Counted from the first letter of the stretch, positions 26,071 through 39,493 are shown. The stretch is 64,000 nt of DNA from Halarcobacter ebronensis (GCF_013201825.1 NZ_CP053836.1:2542001-2606000); one strand, 5' to 3'. The notes: generated by a model not told the origin, from the sequence alone. Program-made: numbers and translations.

Positions 26071-26840
26071 TGACAGCTATTGATTCTATTGTTTTAGGAA
26101 TAATTGAAGGATTTACTGAGTTTTTACCAATCTCTTCAACAGGACACTTGATAGTTGCAAGTGAATTTTTAGGGCTTGACCAAACTAATGTTAATAAAGC
26201 CTATGAAGTTATAATACAATTTGCTGCAATTTTGGCTGTTATTTTAAATTACCCTTCAAAATTTACACTTAAACATATTGATTTATGGACAAAAATTTTT
26301 ATAGCTTTTGTTCCAATTGGAGCTGTTGGATTTCTTTTTTCTAAACAAGTTAAAGCTCTATTTTCATTAGAAGTAGTTGCTTTAATGTTTATTGTTGGAG
26401 GTGTAATATTTTTAATTGTTGAAAAATATTATGATGAAAAAAAACATATTACAAGTGATGTTGAAGATGTTTCATACAAACAGGCATTATATATAGGAAT
26501 AGCACAAATTTTTGCTTTGATTCCTGGAACTTCAAGAGCTGGTTCAACTATAATTGGAGCCATGCTAGTAGGATTAAACAGAAAAGCAAGTGCTGAATTC
26601 TCTTTTCTTTTAGCCTTTCCTGTTATGTGTGCAACAACGGGATATGATCTACTTAAACATCATAATGAACTCTTTGTTGGAGATAATCTTCTAAATCTTT
26701 TGATTGGATTTGTTGTATCTTTTATTGTTGCTTTTTTGACTATAAAGATTTTTCTTAAATTCCTAGAGAATTTTACCTTTATAGCCTTTGGTATTTATAG
26801 AATACTTTTTGGTATTTTATTACTTACCTTCATTTATTAA
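26070..26840 (+). CDS. uppP: Undecaprenyl-diphosphatase UppP/BacA
   Basis: Inner-membrane phosphatase that recycles undecaprenyl diphosphate for peptidoglycan and other envelope polymers; overproduction gives bacitracin resistance. 256 residues with about seven or eight membrane segments. Both family signatures are present: [15 protein letters not shown] (residues 13-27) and [18 protein letters not shown] (around 151-168). It is coupled to mqnA and its last 21 bases overlap the 3' end of murG on the other strand. Confidence 0.96.
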   Translation: MTAIDSIVLGIIEGFTEFLPISSTGHLIVASEFLGLDQTNVNKAYEVIIQFAAILAVILNYPSKFTLKHIDLWTKIFIAFVPIGAVGFLFSKQVKALFSLEVVALMFIVGGVIFLIVEKYYDEKKHITSDVEDVSYKQALYIGIAQIFALIPGTSRAGSTIIGAMLVGLNRKASAEFSFLLAFPVMCATTGYDLLKHHNELFVGDNLLNLLIGFVVSFIVAFLTIKIFLKFLENFTFIAFGIYRILFGILLLTFIY

Positions 26841-27839
26841 ATCGACTATTGATTCTGCACCATCGCAGTTTATAGAGTTAACCAATTTTTTGCTAATTGA
26901 GAAGTTGTCTTTTTTCAATATCTCAATTAGCAACTCTTCACTTAGATTCTCTTCTCTACAAAGATAAGCCAAATCTCTATCTACTAAATATTTTGCATTT
27001 GTATATTGATGATCTTTTGCTGCATGGGGATATGGTACAAATAGTGTAGGCAATGAGTTTGCGCACAACTCCCAAAGTGTTGATGCCCCAGCACGGCTAA
27101 CCGCAAAATCTGCTTCACTCATTTTCAAAGAGATATCTTTTGAAAAAGGGAAAACATCAACATTTATTTTTAAGTTTTCATACTCTTTTGCAACTCTGTC
27201 ATAATCATTTTTACCTGTTTGATGAATTATCTTAAGCCCAAGTCGATTAAGAGTTGGAGCAACTTTTAAAGCAAAGTCATTAATTGCAGTTGCGCCTTGT
27301 GAACCTCCTAAAAAAATCACTGTATTAAGTTCATCTCTTATCCTTGCATTATCAAAAAACTCATTTGATACTGGATAATCTTTAACTACTGATTTTGGAT
27401 CAAAAGAAGAAAAAACATGTTTTGCAAATTTCGAAGTAATTGAGTTAAGAGTTCCCATAACTGAATTTTGTTCATGTATATATAACTTACAACCAAAATA
27501 TAAAATAGAGGTAAAAGTTGCAGGTGCAGCTGAAAACCCACCAACTGAAATAACAGTTTTTACATCAAACTCATCAAAAATATCAAAGCATATATTTATC
27601 CCCTTAAAGATTTGAAACAAAGAAGCCACTTTCCCAAAACCCTTTTTATTTACAACACCTCTTGTTTCCAAAAAATAGGCTTTATATAATCGTTTATCAT
27701 CTTTAAACCACTCTTGATCTTGTCCATTAACTGAACCTATAAATATAGGTTTCATCCCTCTTTTATGATACTCTTCAATTAATGCATCAGCAACTTTTAG
27801 ATGTCCGCCCGTTCCGCCACCTGTTATTACAACTCTCAT
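26820..27839 (-). CDS. murG: UDP-N-acetylglucosamine--MurNAc-pentapeptide transferase MurG
   Basis: Peripheral membrane GT28 glycosyltransferase that turns lipid I into lipid II. 339 residues. The N-terminal glycine-rich loop [14 protein letters not shown] is at 7-20, the second [12 protein letters not shown] loop (FLGGSQG) lies mid-protein, and the nucleotide-sugar site includes [12 protein letters not shown] and the [12 protein letters not shown] segment near residues 245-275. The ATG overlaps the ftsW stop by one base. The 3' end converges on uppP with 21 bases of overlap and no terminator. Confidence 0.96.
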   Translation of the reverse strand: MRVVITGGGTGGHLKVADALIEEYHKRGMKPIFIGSVNGQDQEWFKDDKRLYKAYFLETRGVVNKKGFGKVASLFQIFKGINICFDIFDEFDVKTVISVGGFSAAPATFTSILYFGCKLYIHEQNSVMGTLNSITSKFAKHVFSSFDPKSVVKDYPVSNEFFDNARIRDELNTVIFLGGSQGATAINDFALKVAPTLNRLGLKIIHQTGKNDYDRVAKEYENLKINVDVFPFSKDISLKMSEADFAVSRAGASTLWELCANSLPTLFVPYPHAAKDHQYTNAKYLVDRDLAYLCREENLSEELLIEILKKDNFSISKKLVNSINCDGAESIVDLINEGK

Positions 27840-29074
27840 TATTGATTAACCCTTTTACTTAAATCTACAGATTTGCTAATTGATAAAACTAAACCAATTG
27901 CAATGGAAATAGCAAGCATTGACGACCCACCATAACTAAGAAGTGGCACAGCTATCCCTTTGATTGGTATCATACCTGAAATTCCATATGAATTTATCAA
28001 AAATGCAATAATTATCATCAAGGCAACACCTATTGTAAAAAGATGATAAATCTTATTTTCAACTCTGCCACTAATTCTAAAAATCCTAAAAACAATTAAA
28101 AACATAATCAAGGTAATAAAAGTAAGACCAATTAATCCTATCTCTTCTGTAATTCCAGCTAAAACAAAGTCCGTATGAACTTCACTTAAGAAACCTAATT
28201 TAATATCTCCAAGACCAATTCCTTCTCCAAATATACCACCATTATGCATTGCATTTAATGAGTGAGAAACTTGATAAGGCTCTGGCAGTTCATCAATTCT
28301 TAAATACTTATCTGCCCAAGATGGTAAAATTGATAATATTTTATCTTGCACCATTGCCCACCAAGAGTAGATTCTTTTAATCCTATGGGGTGCTGCAATA
28401 ATCAATCCAACTAAAGCTAAAATCCCAACGACTCCTAAAGATACGAAAACTTTATAACTTCTATTTGCAAATATTAATAGAATAAATAAAATTGCTCCAA
28501 GCAATACAACTTGACCTAAATCCTTTTGTAAAAAAGCAATAATAAAAACAACAACTAAAAAAGCAATAAAATATGGCATAAGAAGTAGTAGTTCTTGTTT
28601 TAAGCCAATCTTTCTTGGAACTTCAATCAATCTTCTATGAAAAGACCAAGATAAGAAATATATAAATCCAATTTTAAAAAACTCAACAGGAGAGAGGGAA
28701 AAGCCTGGTAACCTAATCCATCTATTAGCCCCACCCGAAGCAGTAACTACAGAGGCAGGTAAAAAAGGCATTATTATCATTAAAATAAAGAAAAAGATAA
28801 AAAATCCCATTCCTACTCTATTTACTATTTTATCTGGTTCAACTAAAGAGAATCCCCACATAATAAAAATAGATAAAATCCCAACAGTTAATTGTCTAAT
28901 AAAAAAATGAAATTGATTATATCCATAGAATTCTACTGTATAAATTGTTAATGAATATGAAAAGATAATGCTTGCTATTATTAGTAGTGAAACTAATATA
29001 AATAGTACATAATCAGCTTGGTAAATTCTTTTTTGGGAATTGTTTCTTTTAATTGTATTTTTGTTAGAATTCAT
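27839..29074 (-). CDS. ftsW: Septal peptidoglycan polymerase FtsW
   Basis: SEDS-family lipid II polymerase of the divisome, 411 residues with about ten membrane helices. Diagnostic blocks: GGANRWIRLPGFSLSPVEFFKI, a large periplasmic loop with EPYQVSHSLNAMHNGGIFGEGIG, and IPIKGIAVPLLSYGGSSMLA near the end. The coupling with murG downstream and the divergent ftsI favour FtsW over RodA. The ATG at 29074 has no Shine-Dalgarno sequence; TATAAT ends five bases before it, so the message may be leaderless. Confidence 0.94.
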   Translation of the reverse strand: MNSNKNTIKRNNSQKRIYQADYVLFILVSLLIIASIIFSYSLTIYTVEFYGYNQFHFFIRQLTVGILSIFIMWGFSLVEPDKIVNRVGMGFFIFFFILMIIMPFLPASVVTASGGANRWIRLPGFSLSPVEFFKIGFIYFLSWSFHRRLIEVPRKIGLKQELLLLMPYFIAFLVVVFIIAFLQKDLGQVVLLGAILFILLIFANRSYKVFVSLGVVGILALVGLIIAAPHRIKRIYSWWAMVQDKILSILPSWADKYLRIDELPEPYQVSHSLNAMHNGGIFGEGIGLGDIKLGFLSEVHTDFVLAGITEEIGLIGLTFITLIMFLIVFRIFRISGRVENKIYHLFTIGVALMIIIAFLINSYGISGMIPIKGIAVPLLSYGGSSMLAISIAIGLVLSISKSVDLSKRVNQ

Positions 29075-29102
29075 TTTTTATTATATTATATTATGGATAA
29101 AT
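29075..29102. promoter_or_regulatory. Overlapping divergent promoters of ftsW and ftsI in 28 bp
   Basis: The whole space between the two start codons is a TATAAT-type repeat (minus strand CATAATATAATATAATAAAAA, plus strand TATATTATATTATGG). TATAAT on the minus strand lies five bases before the ftsW ATG, and TATATT on the plus strand lies about ten bases before the ftsI ATG. There is no room for two independent promoters with leaders. Confidence 0.5.
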
Positions 29103-30974
29103 ATGCCTTCAAATTTAAAGGAAAAAGATAACAAAATCAAGAAAATTATGTTTTTGTTTTTCTTTATACTTTTTTTACTTATTGTGTTAATAATTTCAAT
29201 TTTTGATACCATGGAAGAGTACCGGAGACTACCTTCTTTGGAAACTTCAAAAAAAGAACTCTCAGTTAGGGGAGATATTATTAGTTCTGATAATTTCAAA
29301 ATTGCAACCTCAAAAAAGATATATAAAGCCTCAATTGATACAAGATTTTTAGATACAGATAAGAAAGAACTTTTTGTTAGACTTTTCTCTATTTATAGTA
29401 ACATCCCATATAAAAAAATTGTAGAAAAAATTGATGAATCATTAAAAGAACCAGGGAATCTTGTTCTTTCATATAATATTGATTCAAAAACTGCTAAAAA
29501 CCTGAAAGAATTAGAGTTTAAGCTAAGAAGACTGGATGTTTTTAAAGCAATAAAAGTTCCTGGAGGGAAAATTTTAAGAGGGCTTACTGTTAGTGAGAGT
29601 GGAGAAAAACGTGTATACTCTTATGAAAAAACTTTAACTCCAGTTGTGGGATATATTACTAAATTTGAAACTCAAAATGATAAAACAAAAGTAAAAGGGA
29701 TAAAGGGTTTAGAACGTAACTATGATAAACTTTTAAATAGCAGTAAAGATGGTATTTTAAGTGGAAACAGAGATGTTTTATCATATATCTCTTTTAATAG
29801 AAACTCAACTATAAAACAGAGAGTGGATGGAGCAAATTTAGTCCTAAATATTCCTTTGAAATTACAAAAAAACAATGAAATGATTTTAGATATTTACAAA
29901 GAAAAACTACAAGCCCAAGAGATAATTATATCTGTTATGGATAGTAAGACTGGTAAAATTTTATCGCTTGCCTCTTCAAATAGATTTAATCCTGAAAAAA
30001 TTTATCAAAATGATATTCCATCTCTAAATGTAAATGCAATTGAGTACCAATTTGAACCTGGTTCTGTAATAAAACCCATTGCAATATCATTGGCAATAGA
30101 TAAGAATAGAATCAAAAAAAATGAACTCTTTTTTGCTTATAATAATAAGGGAAATGTAAATAAAGATGGAGAGTTTCCTAAGGGTGCTTATAAACTTGAT
30201 AGATTTACAATCAAAGATGATCACCAATTTAAAAAGAACTATTTAACTCTTGATGATATATTTATTTTCTCCTCAAATATAGGAACATTACAACTTGCAC
30301 AAAGGCTTACTGGACCAGAGTTTTATGAAGGTATGAAAAGATTTGGTTTTACAAGAAAAACTGGAATTGATTTGCCTTATGAAAAAATAGGAATGATTCC
30401 AAAAGTTTGGCAATTTTCTGCAAATGATAAAGAGAAAGAGGATAATGTATTTAAAGCAACTGTCTCTTATGGTCAAGGTATGACTTCAACTTTTATGCAG
30501 ATACTTAAAGCGTATAGTGCATTTAACAATGATGGAGTAACAGTAACACCTAAGATTGTCTCATATGTTGAAATTGATAATAATAAATATAAAGAAGACA
30601 AAATTGAAAATGAAAAGATTATTTCAACTAAAACAGCAAATGAGATTAAAAGATTATTAATTAAAACTGTAACACAAGGAACAGGAAGAGAAGCTCAAAT
30701 AGATGGTCTGGAAATTGGTGGTAAAACAGGAACAGCACAAATTGCAAGGGATGGTAAATATCAAAAAGAGTATATCTCCTCATTTTTTGGTTTTGTTAAT
30801 GATGAAAAAAGCTCTTACACAATTGGTGTAACAGTTATTGACCCAATTTCTACTGGTAAAAATTGGTATTACCACTATGCAGCTTGGTCAGCTGTACCTG
30901 TTTTTAAAGAGATTGTTAAAAATCTAGTTCGATTAAACTATCTATCACCAAAAAACGATATAATCTCTAATTAA
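29103..30974 (+). CDS. ftsI: Division-specific peptidoglycan transpeptidase FtsI (PBP3)
   Basis: Class B PBP that crosslinks septal peptidoglycan together with FtsW. I start at ATG 29103 (MPSNLKEKDNK), 623 residues; the frame is open further upstream only by running into ftsW. A cytoplasmic basic tail is followed by one membrane helix (about 14-35), the PBP dimerisation/pedestal domain starting near RGDIISSD, and the transpeptidase domain with the SxxK serine Ser321 (PGSVIKPI), SSN (FSSNIGTL) and KTGTAQ. No clear ribosome binding site. Followed by ppiB 15 bases on. Confidence 0.94.
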   Translation: MPSNLKEKDNKIKKIMFLFFFILFLLIVLIISIFDTMEEYRRLPSLETSKKELSVRGDIISSDNFKIATSKKIYKASIDTRFLDTDKKELFVRLFSIYSNIPYKKIVEKIDESLKEPGNLVLSYNIDSKTAKNLKELEFKLRRLDVFKAIKVPGGKILRGLTVSESGEKRVYSYEKTLTPVVGYITKFETQNDKTKVKGIKGLERNYDKLLNSSKDGILSGNRDVLSYISFNRNSTIKQRVDGANLVLNIPLKLQKNNEMILDIYKEKLQAQEIIISVMDSKTGKILSLASSNRFNPEKIYQNDIPSLNVNAIEYQFEPGSVIKPIAISLAIDKNRIKKNELFFAYNNKGNVNKDGEFPKGAYKLDRFTIKDDHQFKKNYLTLDDIFIFSSNIGTLQLAQRLTGPEFYEGMKRFGFTRKTGIDLPYEKIGMIPKVWQFSANDKEKEDNVFKATVSYGQGMTSTFMQILKAYSAFNNDGVTVTPKIVSYVEIDNNKYKEDKIENEKIISTKTANEIKRLLIKTVTQGTGREAQIDGLEIGGKTGTAQIARDGKYQKEYISSFFGFVNDEKSSYTIGVTVIDPISTGKNWYYHYAAWSAVPVFKEIVKNLVRLNYLSPKNDIISN

Positions 30975-30989
30975 AAAAAAGGATAACAA

Positions 30990-31502
30990 ATGTTTGGATT
31001 TGGAAGAAAAGAGTTAAAAGAATATAACTATAACAAAGAAGAACTCTCAAAATTTAAATATGCAAAAATGACTACAACTAAAGGTGTAATTTGGTTAAAA
31101 CTATTCTATGAAGAGACACCAAATACAGTTGCAAACTTTGCAACACTAGCAAATGATAAATTTTATGATGGATTAAATTTTCATAGAGTAATAGAAAATT
31201 TTATGGCACAAGGCGGTTGTCCAGATGGTACTGGAGCAGGTGGTCCAGATTGGGCAATAGCATGTGAAACTAATGCTCCTAAACAGATACATAATAGAGG
31301 AAGTTTATCAATGGCTCACGCAGGTCCAAATACTGGGGGAAGCCAATTTTTCATCTGTTTTGTTGATTGTCCTCATTTAGATGGTCATCACACAGTTTTT
31401 GGTGAAATAGAAAATAATGATGAAGAGAGTTTTGAAGTTCTTGATAGCATTAGACAAGGTGATATTATTGAATCTGTTGAAATATTAGAGTCAAAAAATT
31501 AA
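30990..31502 (+). CDS. ppiB: Cyclophilin-type peptidyl-prolyl isomerase
   Basis: Catalyses cis-trans isomerisation of X-Pro bonds. 170 residues without a signal peptide, so cytoplasmic. The cyclophilin core shows LNFHRVIENFMAQGG (active-site Arg and Phe), RGSLSMAHAGPNTGGSQFFI and HLDGHHTVFGE. An N-terminal extension of about 25 residues (MFGFGRKELKEYNYNKEEL) precedes the fold. AAAGG precedes the ATG. It lies 15 bases after ftsI and ends at a bidirectional terminator. Confidence 0.94.
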   Translation: MFGFGRKELKEYNYNKEELSKFKYAKMTTTKGVIWLKLFYEETPNTVANFATLANDKFYDGLNFHRVIENFMAQGGCPDGTGAGGPDWAIACETNAPKQIHNRGSLSMAHAGPNTGGSQFFICFVDCPHLDGHHTVFGEIENNDEESFEVLDSIRQGDIIESVEILESKN

Positions 31503-31515
31503 TATTGCTTTAAAA

Positions 31516-31537
31516 GGTGCTAGAATCTTCTAGCACC
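31516..31537. terminator. Bidirectional terminator between ppiB and a small acidic gene
   Basis: GGTGCTAGA and TCTAGCACC form a perfect 9-bp stem with a 4-base loop, with AAAA before it and ACTTTTC after it. It serves the convergent genes ppiB (plus) and the 77-residue ORF (minus). Confidence 0.75.
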
Positions 31538-31543
31538 ACTTTT

Positions 31544-31777
31544 CTATTCATCATCTTCGTCATCAAACTCTTCAGTATCTTCTTCAGCATAAATTGCAAC
31601 CACTTCATCAAAATTAACTAATAGTTCACCATTATTTGGAAAAGGGAAAGAGAATACCTTTTGCTCTTCATCAACCATATAGTTAAAATACTCATTTCTT
31701 AAAAAATTATAGTTTTCATCACTACCTACAAACTCTAACTCACTACCTTCAGATAAAACTAAATAAATCACTTTCAT
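31544..31777 (-). CDS. Small acidic hypothetical protein
   Basis: Not recognised. 77 residues starting MKVIYLVLSEGSELEFVG and ending in a strongly acidic tail (EEDTEEFDDEDDE). No signal peptide or membrane segment is seen; the body looks like a small alpha/beta domain. The ATG at 31777 is preceded by AAAGGGG at good spacing, which supports a real gene. It stands alone between the ppiB terminator and the terminator of the rRNA operon, and is transcribed in the rRNA direction. Confidence 0.7.
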   Translation of the reverse strand: MKVIYLVLSEGSELEFVGSDENYNFLRNEYFNYMVDEEQKVFSFPFPNNGELLVNFDEVVAIYAEEDTEEFDDEDDE

Positions 31778-31884
31778 AATTGCCCCTTTAAAAAGATAAG
31801 TAATTATAAAAGGTTAATGGCAACGAAATAGTTACAAACAAAAAAAAAGAGGAGGTAGCCAGAGAGGAGAGATAAAATTTAGAT

Positions 31885-31936
31885 AAAAAAAAAGCTCTTA
31901 GCTAAATCATGAAGGTAATGATTAAGCTAAAAGCTT
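31885..31936 (-). terminator. Terminator of the rRNA operon
   Basis: A 19-base arm (31918-31936) pairs with 31892-31910 apart from one mismatch and one G-U, around a 7-base loop, and is followed on the minus strand by a run of nine T. It lies about 60 bases beyond 5S rRNA. Confidence 0.85.
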
Positions 31937-31995
31937 GATTAAAAATATTTTGTCCCTGAAAAAGATGCAAATCTTTTTAAGCATAAATACTCAAG

Positions 31996-32112
31996 AGCTG
32001 GCAGTGGCTTACGTTTCCACCCCCGTAGGGGGCAGTATTATCAGCGCAGAGGTGCTTGACTTCCAGGTTCGGAATGGAGCTGGGTATTTCCACCTCGCTA
32101 TAACCACCAGCA
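31996..32112 (-). rRNA. rrf: 5S ribosomal RNA
   Basis: About 117 nt. The ends GCTGGTGG... and ...CACTGCCAGC pair to form helix I, and the internal block CCCAGCTCCATTCCGAACC is the conserved 5S core. Last gene of the 16S-Ile-Ala-23S-5S operon. Ends placed by helix I pairing, accurate to a few bases. Confidence 0.93.
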
Positions 32113-32234
32113 ATATGAGTAAAGAAAGTATTTTAAAAAATATATCTCTTTACTCACATTATATAATGAGTTTAAATGTTAAATGTCTTTATTGTTTTCT
32201 TTTATTCATATCATTTAGATATACACGCTTACGA

Positions 32235-32259
32235 GTTAAACTCAATAAGATAGTAAACC
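32235..32259 (-). other. 3' arm of the 23S rRNA processing stalk
   Basis: Positions 32235-32255 pair over 21 bases with 35205-35225 (one G-U), and CCAAG/CTTGG extends the helix. The two arms flank 23S rRNA and should form the RNase III processing stalk. Confidence 0.7.
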
Positions 32260-32269
32260 AAGAAATTAA

Positions 32270-35153
<2,884 letters not shown>

Positions 35154-35523
35154 GAATAAAATAACTTTCGTTATCTTACCTTTTTTGAATAATTATTCCT
35201 TGGCTACTATCTTATTGAATTTAACAATTCAACAAAACAGTTGTGTCTATCTATTTATTTTCTTAAAAAAACTATTGTTCTTTCAAGTCAACTTTTTTTT
35301 AGATATGAAATTTTATTTTTTTAAATCATCTTCATACGAAAGACAATTTAAACGAAAAAAATTAAAGACTTTAACATTATGTTTTTAAATATCATGCTAA
35401 CTTAAAAAAACAAGTTTTTTCAAGGTAACGCTTTGGTTCTTTTAAAACCAAATATAAATCTTATCTATTTTAAGACTTATATTTAGTTTTTATAAACTCT
35501 TCTCTTGATTTGCTTCTAATAGA
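35154..35523 (-). other. 23S leader / tRNA-Ala to 23S spacer
   Basis: 370 bases without a gene. It holds the 5' arm of the 23S processing stalk (35197-35225), a small hairpin TTGAA...TTCAA just after it, and a 7-bp hairpin TTTGGTT/AACCAAA near 35432-35452. The rest is AT-rich with runs of A or T. Short open frames here lack ribosome sites and are not genes. Confidence 0.7.
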
Positions 35524-35599
35524 TGGTGGAGATAAGCGGGATCGAACCGCTGACCTCCTGCGTGCAAGGCAGGCGCTCTCCCAGCTGAGCTATATCCCC
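35524..35599 (-). tRNA. tRNA-Ala (TGC)
   Basis: 76-nt cloverleaf with encoded CCA in the 16S-23S spacer. GGGGATA / TATCTCC acceptor, anticodon arm CTGC-CTTGCAC-GCAG with anticodon TGC. Confidence 0.96.
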
Positions 35600-35635
35600 A
35601 ACTATTATTCTATAATCTTTAGATTATCTAAATCA

Positions 35636-35712
35636 TGGTGGGCCTACCAGGACTTGAACCTGGGACCTCACGATTATCAGTCGAGCGCTCTAGCCAGCTG
35701 AGCTATAGGCCC
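35636..35712 (-). tRNA. tRNA-Ile (GAT)
   Basis: 77-nt cloverleaf with encoded CCA in the 16S-23S spacer. GGGCCTA / TAGGCCC acceptor is perfect, anticodon loop CTGATAA with anticodon GAT. It comes before tRNA-Ala in transcription. Confidence 0.96.
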
Positions 35713-35730
35713 ATCTTCACCTATTTATTT

Positions 35731-35750
35731 AAATAATCTTTATAAACCGA
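35731..35750 (-). other. 3' arm of the 16S rRNA processing stalk
   Basis: 20 bases that are the exact reverse complement of 37500-37519 in the 16S leader, with further imperfect pairing beyond. The arms flank 16S rRNA, as expected for an RNase III stalk. Confidence 0.7.
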
Positions 35751-35782
35751 ACATGAATGACTTGCTACTTATGTAGCTTTTT

Positions 35783-35842
35783 GAGAAGATAATTGTTTAT
35801 CTTCTCTTCTCTTATGCTTATTAAGAAACGAATCTTAATAAG
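35783..35842 (-). other. Two hairpins between 16S rRNA and tRNA-Ile
   Basis: GAGAAGATAA / TTATCTTCTC (35783-35792 with 35797-35806) and CTTATTAAGA / TCTTAATAAG (35817-35826 with 35833-35842) are perfect 10-bp stems directly downstream of 16S. Likely processing signals. Confidence 0.5.
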
Positions 35843-35856
35843 GTACATAATCTCTG

Positions 35857-37375
<1,519 letters not shown>

Positions 37376-37499
37376 ATATTTATAGATTATTTAATCTTGA
37401 CTTTAATTCTATTACTATTGTAACAAAATCAAATCTCGTGTTAATAGACAAGGATATGTTATTCACATATTCTCTTGTATTTTTTTTGTCATTTCATAT

Positions 37500-37519
37500 T
37501 CGGTTTATAAAGATTATTT
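37500..37519 (-). other. 5' arm of the 16S rRNA processing stalk
   Basis: Exact 20-base complement of 35731-35750, in the leader between the rRNA promoter and 16S. Confidence 0.7.
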
Positions 37520-37538
37520 CTCTCTTAACAAACCTGAG

Positions 37539-37550
37539 TTTTTAAAGATC
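37539..37550 (-). promoter_or_regulatory. BoxA-like antitermination motif in the rRNA leader
   Basis: GATCTTTAAAAA on the minus strand resembles the boxA consensus TGCTCTTTAACA used by NusB/NusE. It lies about 45 bases downstream of the expected start site, the usual place. Confidence 0.45.
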
Positions 37551-37595
37551 GTATCCCTTTAGAACTTTGTGTCGTTCCTCTGAAATTGGACGGGA

Positions 37596-37624
37596 ATTAT
37601 AGACAAATTTTTTACCTTTGTCAA
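37596..37624 (-). promoter_or_regulatory. rRNA operon promoter
   Basis: Consensus sigma-70 promoter on the minus strand: -35 TTGACA (37619-37624), 17-base spacer, -10 TATAAT (37596-37601). The upstream DNA to 37670 is A/T tract rich and could act as an UP element. A full -35 box is unusual for this phylum and fits a very strong promoter. Confidence 0.9.
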
Positions 37625-37673
37625 GAGTTTAAACTAAATTAAACCTTAAATTTTGAAAATTTTTGGGTTTTAG

Positions 37674-38297
37674 CTACTCTTTGTGTGTAAATCCTGTTTT
37701 AGGTTCAATAAAAATGCCTATTTTTTGGTCTTCTTTAGATATTAACTCTATTTTACATTTTTCAAAAATTTCATATTCATCTTCAGAATTTTCACTATTA
37801 CTTAGTTTTGAATAGACTTTTCCATCTCTTCCAAAAGATATTTGACCTAAACTTGTAGTGTTATTACAACTAATGTTTACACTTTTAATTCCAAACTCTT
37901 TTGTAAGAAGAACATACTTACTTGTATCATTACTACTTTCACAACTATTTGAAGAGTAAACTCTTTTTCTTGTTAAGGGATCAATTAGTGATTCATCTTT
38001 ATTTGGATGTCCTGTTTCATTTTCATCACTATATATTACATAATAGATTCCACCAACACTTTCACTACATCTAAAAAACTTCATTGTCCATCTTCTTTTA
38101 TACCATAAAGATACATTTTCATTTCTTCTATCAGCTATTAAAGCTTGATACCTTGTCTGTTTTAAATAAAGCACTATTCTATTTGCAGCTTTTTCTAAAT
38201 CTGTATTTGTGAAAGTTTTGTTTGATTGAGTAAAATAGATTATTGATATTAATGAAATTACAACTATTACTTCTAATAGAGTAAGTGCAGTTTTCAT
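37674..38297 (-). CDS. Prepilin-like protein with N-terminal methylation motif
   Basis: 207 residues. The N-terminus MKTALTLLEVIVVISLISIIYF is a type IV prepilin/pseudopilin signal: a short basic leader, TLLEV with Glu at +5, then a hydrophobic helix. The residue before the expected cleavage is Ala instead of the usual Gly. The rest is a soluble domain with several Cys (CSES, SCESS, SCNN, KCK) that could form disulfides. Its start overlaps the stop of the membrane protein gene upstream (TGATG), so it is coupled to it. Probably a minor pseudopilin of a type II secretion or transformation system, but no secretion genes are nearby. Confidence 0.7.
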   Translation of the reverse strand: MKTALTLLEVIVVISLISIIYFTQSNKTFTNTDLEKAANRIVLYLKQTRYQALIADRRNENVSLWYKRRWTMKFFRCSESVGGIYYVIYSDENETGHPNKDESLIDPLTRKRVYSSNSCESSNDTSKYVLLTKEFGIKSVNISCNNTTSLGQISFGRDGKVYSKLSNSENSEDEYEIFEKCKIELISKEDQKIGIFIEPKTGFTHKE

Positions 38298-39493
38298 CAG
38301 TTCTTTATTATATATAAAGTTGCAACAGTTTTGTCAAAATATTCAATGGGAATCTCTAAATCATAATAGTACTGTTTTCTTGTAGATACAAAATATTTAT
38401 GACCCTTTTTTATCCCATAGAATTTAAGCCTTAATAAGAGCTCCTTTTCATCACTCTCAATCTCATTTATATTATTTGCTTTCAAAATTGAGGCAACCTC
38501 TTTTGCAATATCATATTTATAAGCAAAATGTTTTCTTGGATTTTCTAACACCAAATATAGTGGCTTATTGTATATTGTTAGCATTACATTAATAAATAGT
38601 AAAAGCAATGTTGCCCAAGTTATATAGTAGTGTCTTTTTCTAAATTGTGGTAATCTAACTCTTAAAGAGTGAAAGAAGTTTCTAATCATATATGGTAAAT
38701 AGATAACAACAAAAGGTGCAAAGTCTTCAATATATATTCTTTGTCTAAAAGAGAAGAGCAGAGAAAAAGCTAATGAGGTTGCAGAAATAAACCACACAAT
38801 ATCTCTATTACCTTTTACTCCATCTCTATATATAGCGTAAAAAAAATATATAAAAAGTAGAGGTGAAAATATTGAGGCGTATATTCCAAAAGTATCTACT
38901 AAAAATCCTCTTGGTTTACCTCCCGTATCAAACCCATAAAAAAGCATTGAAATGATAAAAAGAGTTACTGTTATAAAAATTACCTTTTTATCATCCTCTT
39001 TTAAAGCATTGAAAAAGAGTGCTAAAAAAAGAATAGAAAAAGAGTTATCCACAAAAAGAAAAAGAATCAAAAGAAGATAACAATGTTTTTTAAATATTTT
39101 TAGATAATAGAGATAAAAAATTGTTAGAAATGTAACTATAATTGCACTATTAACTAAAAGTGCAGCACTAAGAAGTCCAGGTAAAACCATAAAAATCACA
39201 ATTGAAATAAATCTATCTTTTTCATTTTTGAAAAAATCTTCTGTGTAGTTGTACATTAATATAACGCTAAGAAGATAAAAGATTAGAAAAGGGACTCTTA
39301 AAGCAAAGTCATTTTGTCCAAAAAAATATATTGATGCTTTTGTAATTAAAGAGAGTAATGAATTGTTTACAAAAACATTCAATGCCTCTTTATATGAGAT
39401 ACTTAATGTCTCAACAGCAAAAAAAAGTTGTGATAATACTACAAATAAAATAGCATAAAAAAGATATTTGTAAGTATTATCAGAGAGACTCAT
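38297..39493 (-). CDS. Polytopic membrane protein, glycosyltransferase family 39-like
   Basis: 398 residues with about ten to eleven hydrophobic helices and a soluble C-terminal part of about 80 residues (YDIAKEVASILKANN...). The layout resembles ArnT/PMT-type (GT39/GT83) transferases that use polyprenyl-linked sugars. The early segment ISYKEALNVFVNNSLLSLITK followed by FGQNDFALRVPFLIFYLLSVIL matches the typical 'E...N.hPPL' / 'R.p..l.gll' pattern only loosely, so the catalytic assignment is uncertain. It overlaps pabA by four bases and the prepilin-like gene by one. Confidence 0.6.
   Translation of the reverse strand: MSLSDNTYKYLFYAILFVVLSQLFFAVETLSISYKEALNVFVNNSLLSLITKASIYFFGQNDFALRVPFLIFYLLSVILMYNYTEDFFKNEKDRFISIVIFMVLPGLLSAALLVNSAIIVTFLTIFYLYYLKIFKKHCYLLLILFLFVDNSFSILFLALFFNALKEDDKKVIFITVTLFIISMLFYGFDTGGKPRGFLVDTFGIYASIFSPLLFIYFFYAIYRDGVKGNRDIVWFISATSLAFSLLFSFRQRIYIEDFAPFVVIYLPYMIRNFFHSLRVRLPQFRKRHYYITWATLLLLFINVMLTIYNKPLYLVLENPRKHFAYKYDIAKEVASILKANNINEIESDEKELLLRLKFYGIKKGHKYFVSTRKQYYYDLEIPIEYFDKTVATLYIIKN

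Noticed and set aside
29040-29102. Longer FtsI N-terminus from 29040
   Set aside because: It would start inside ftsW and add a hydrophobic segment with no ribosome site; ATG 29103 gives the normal cytoplasmic tail plus one anchor.
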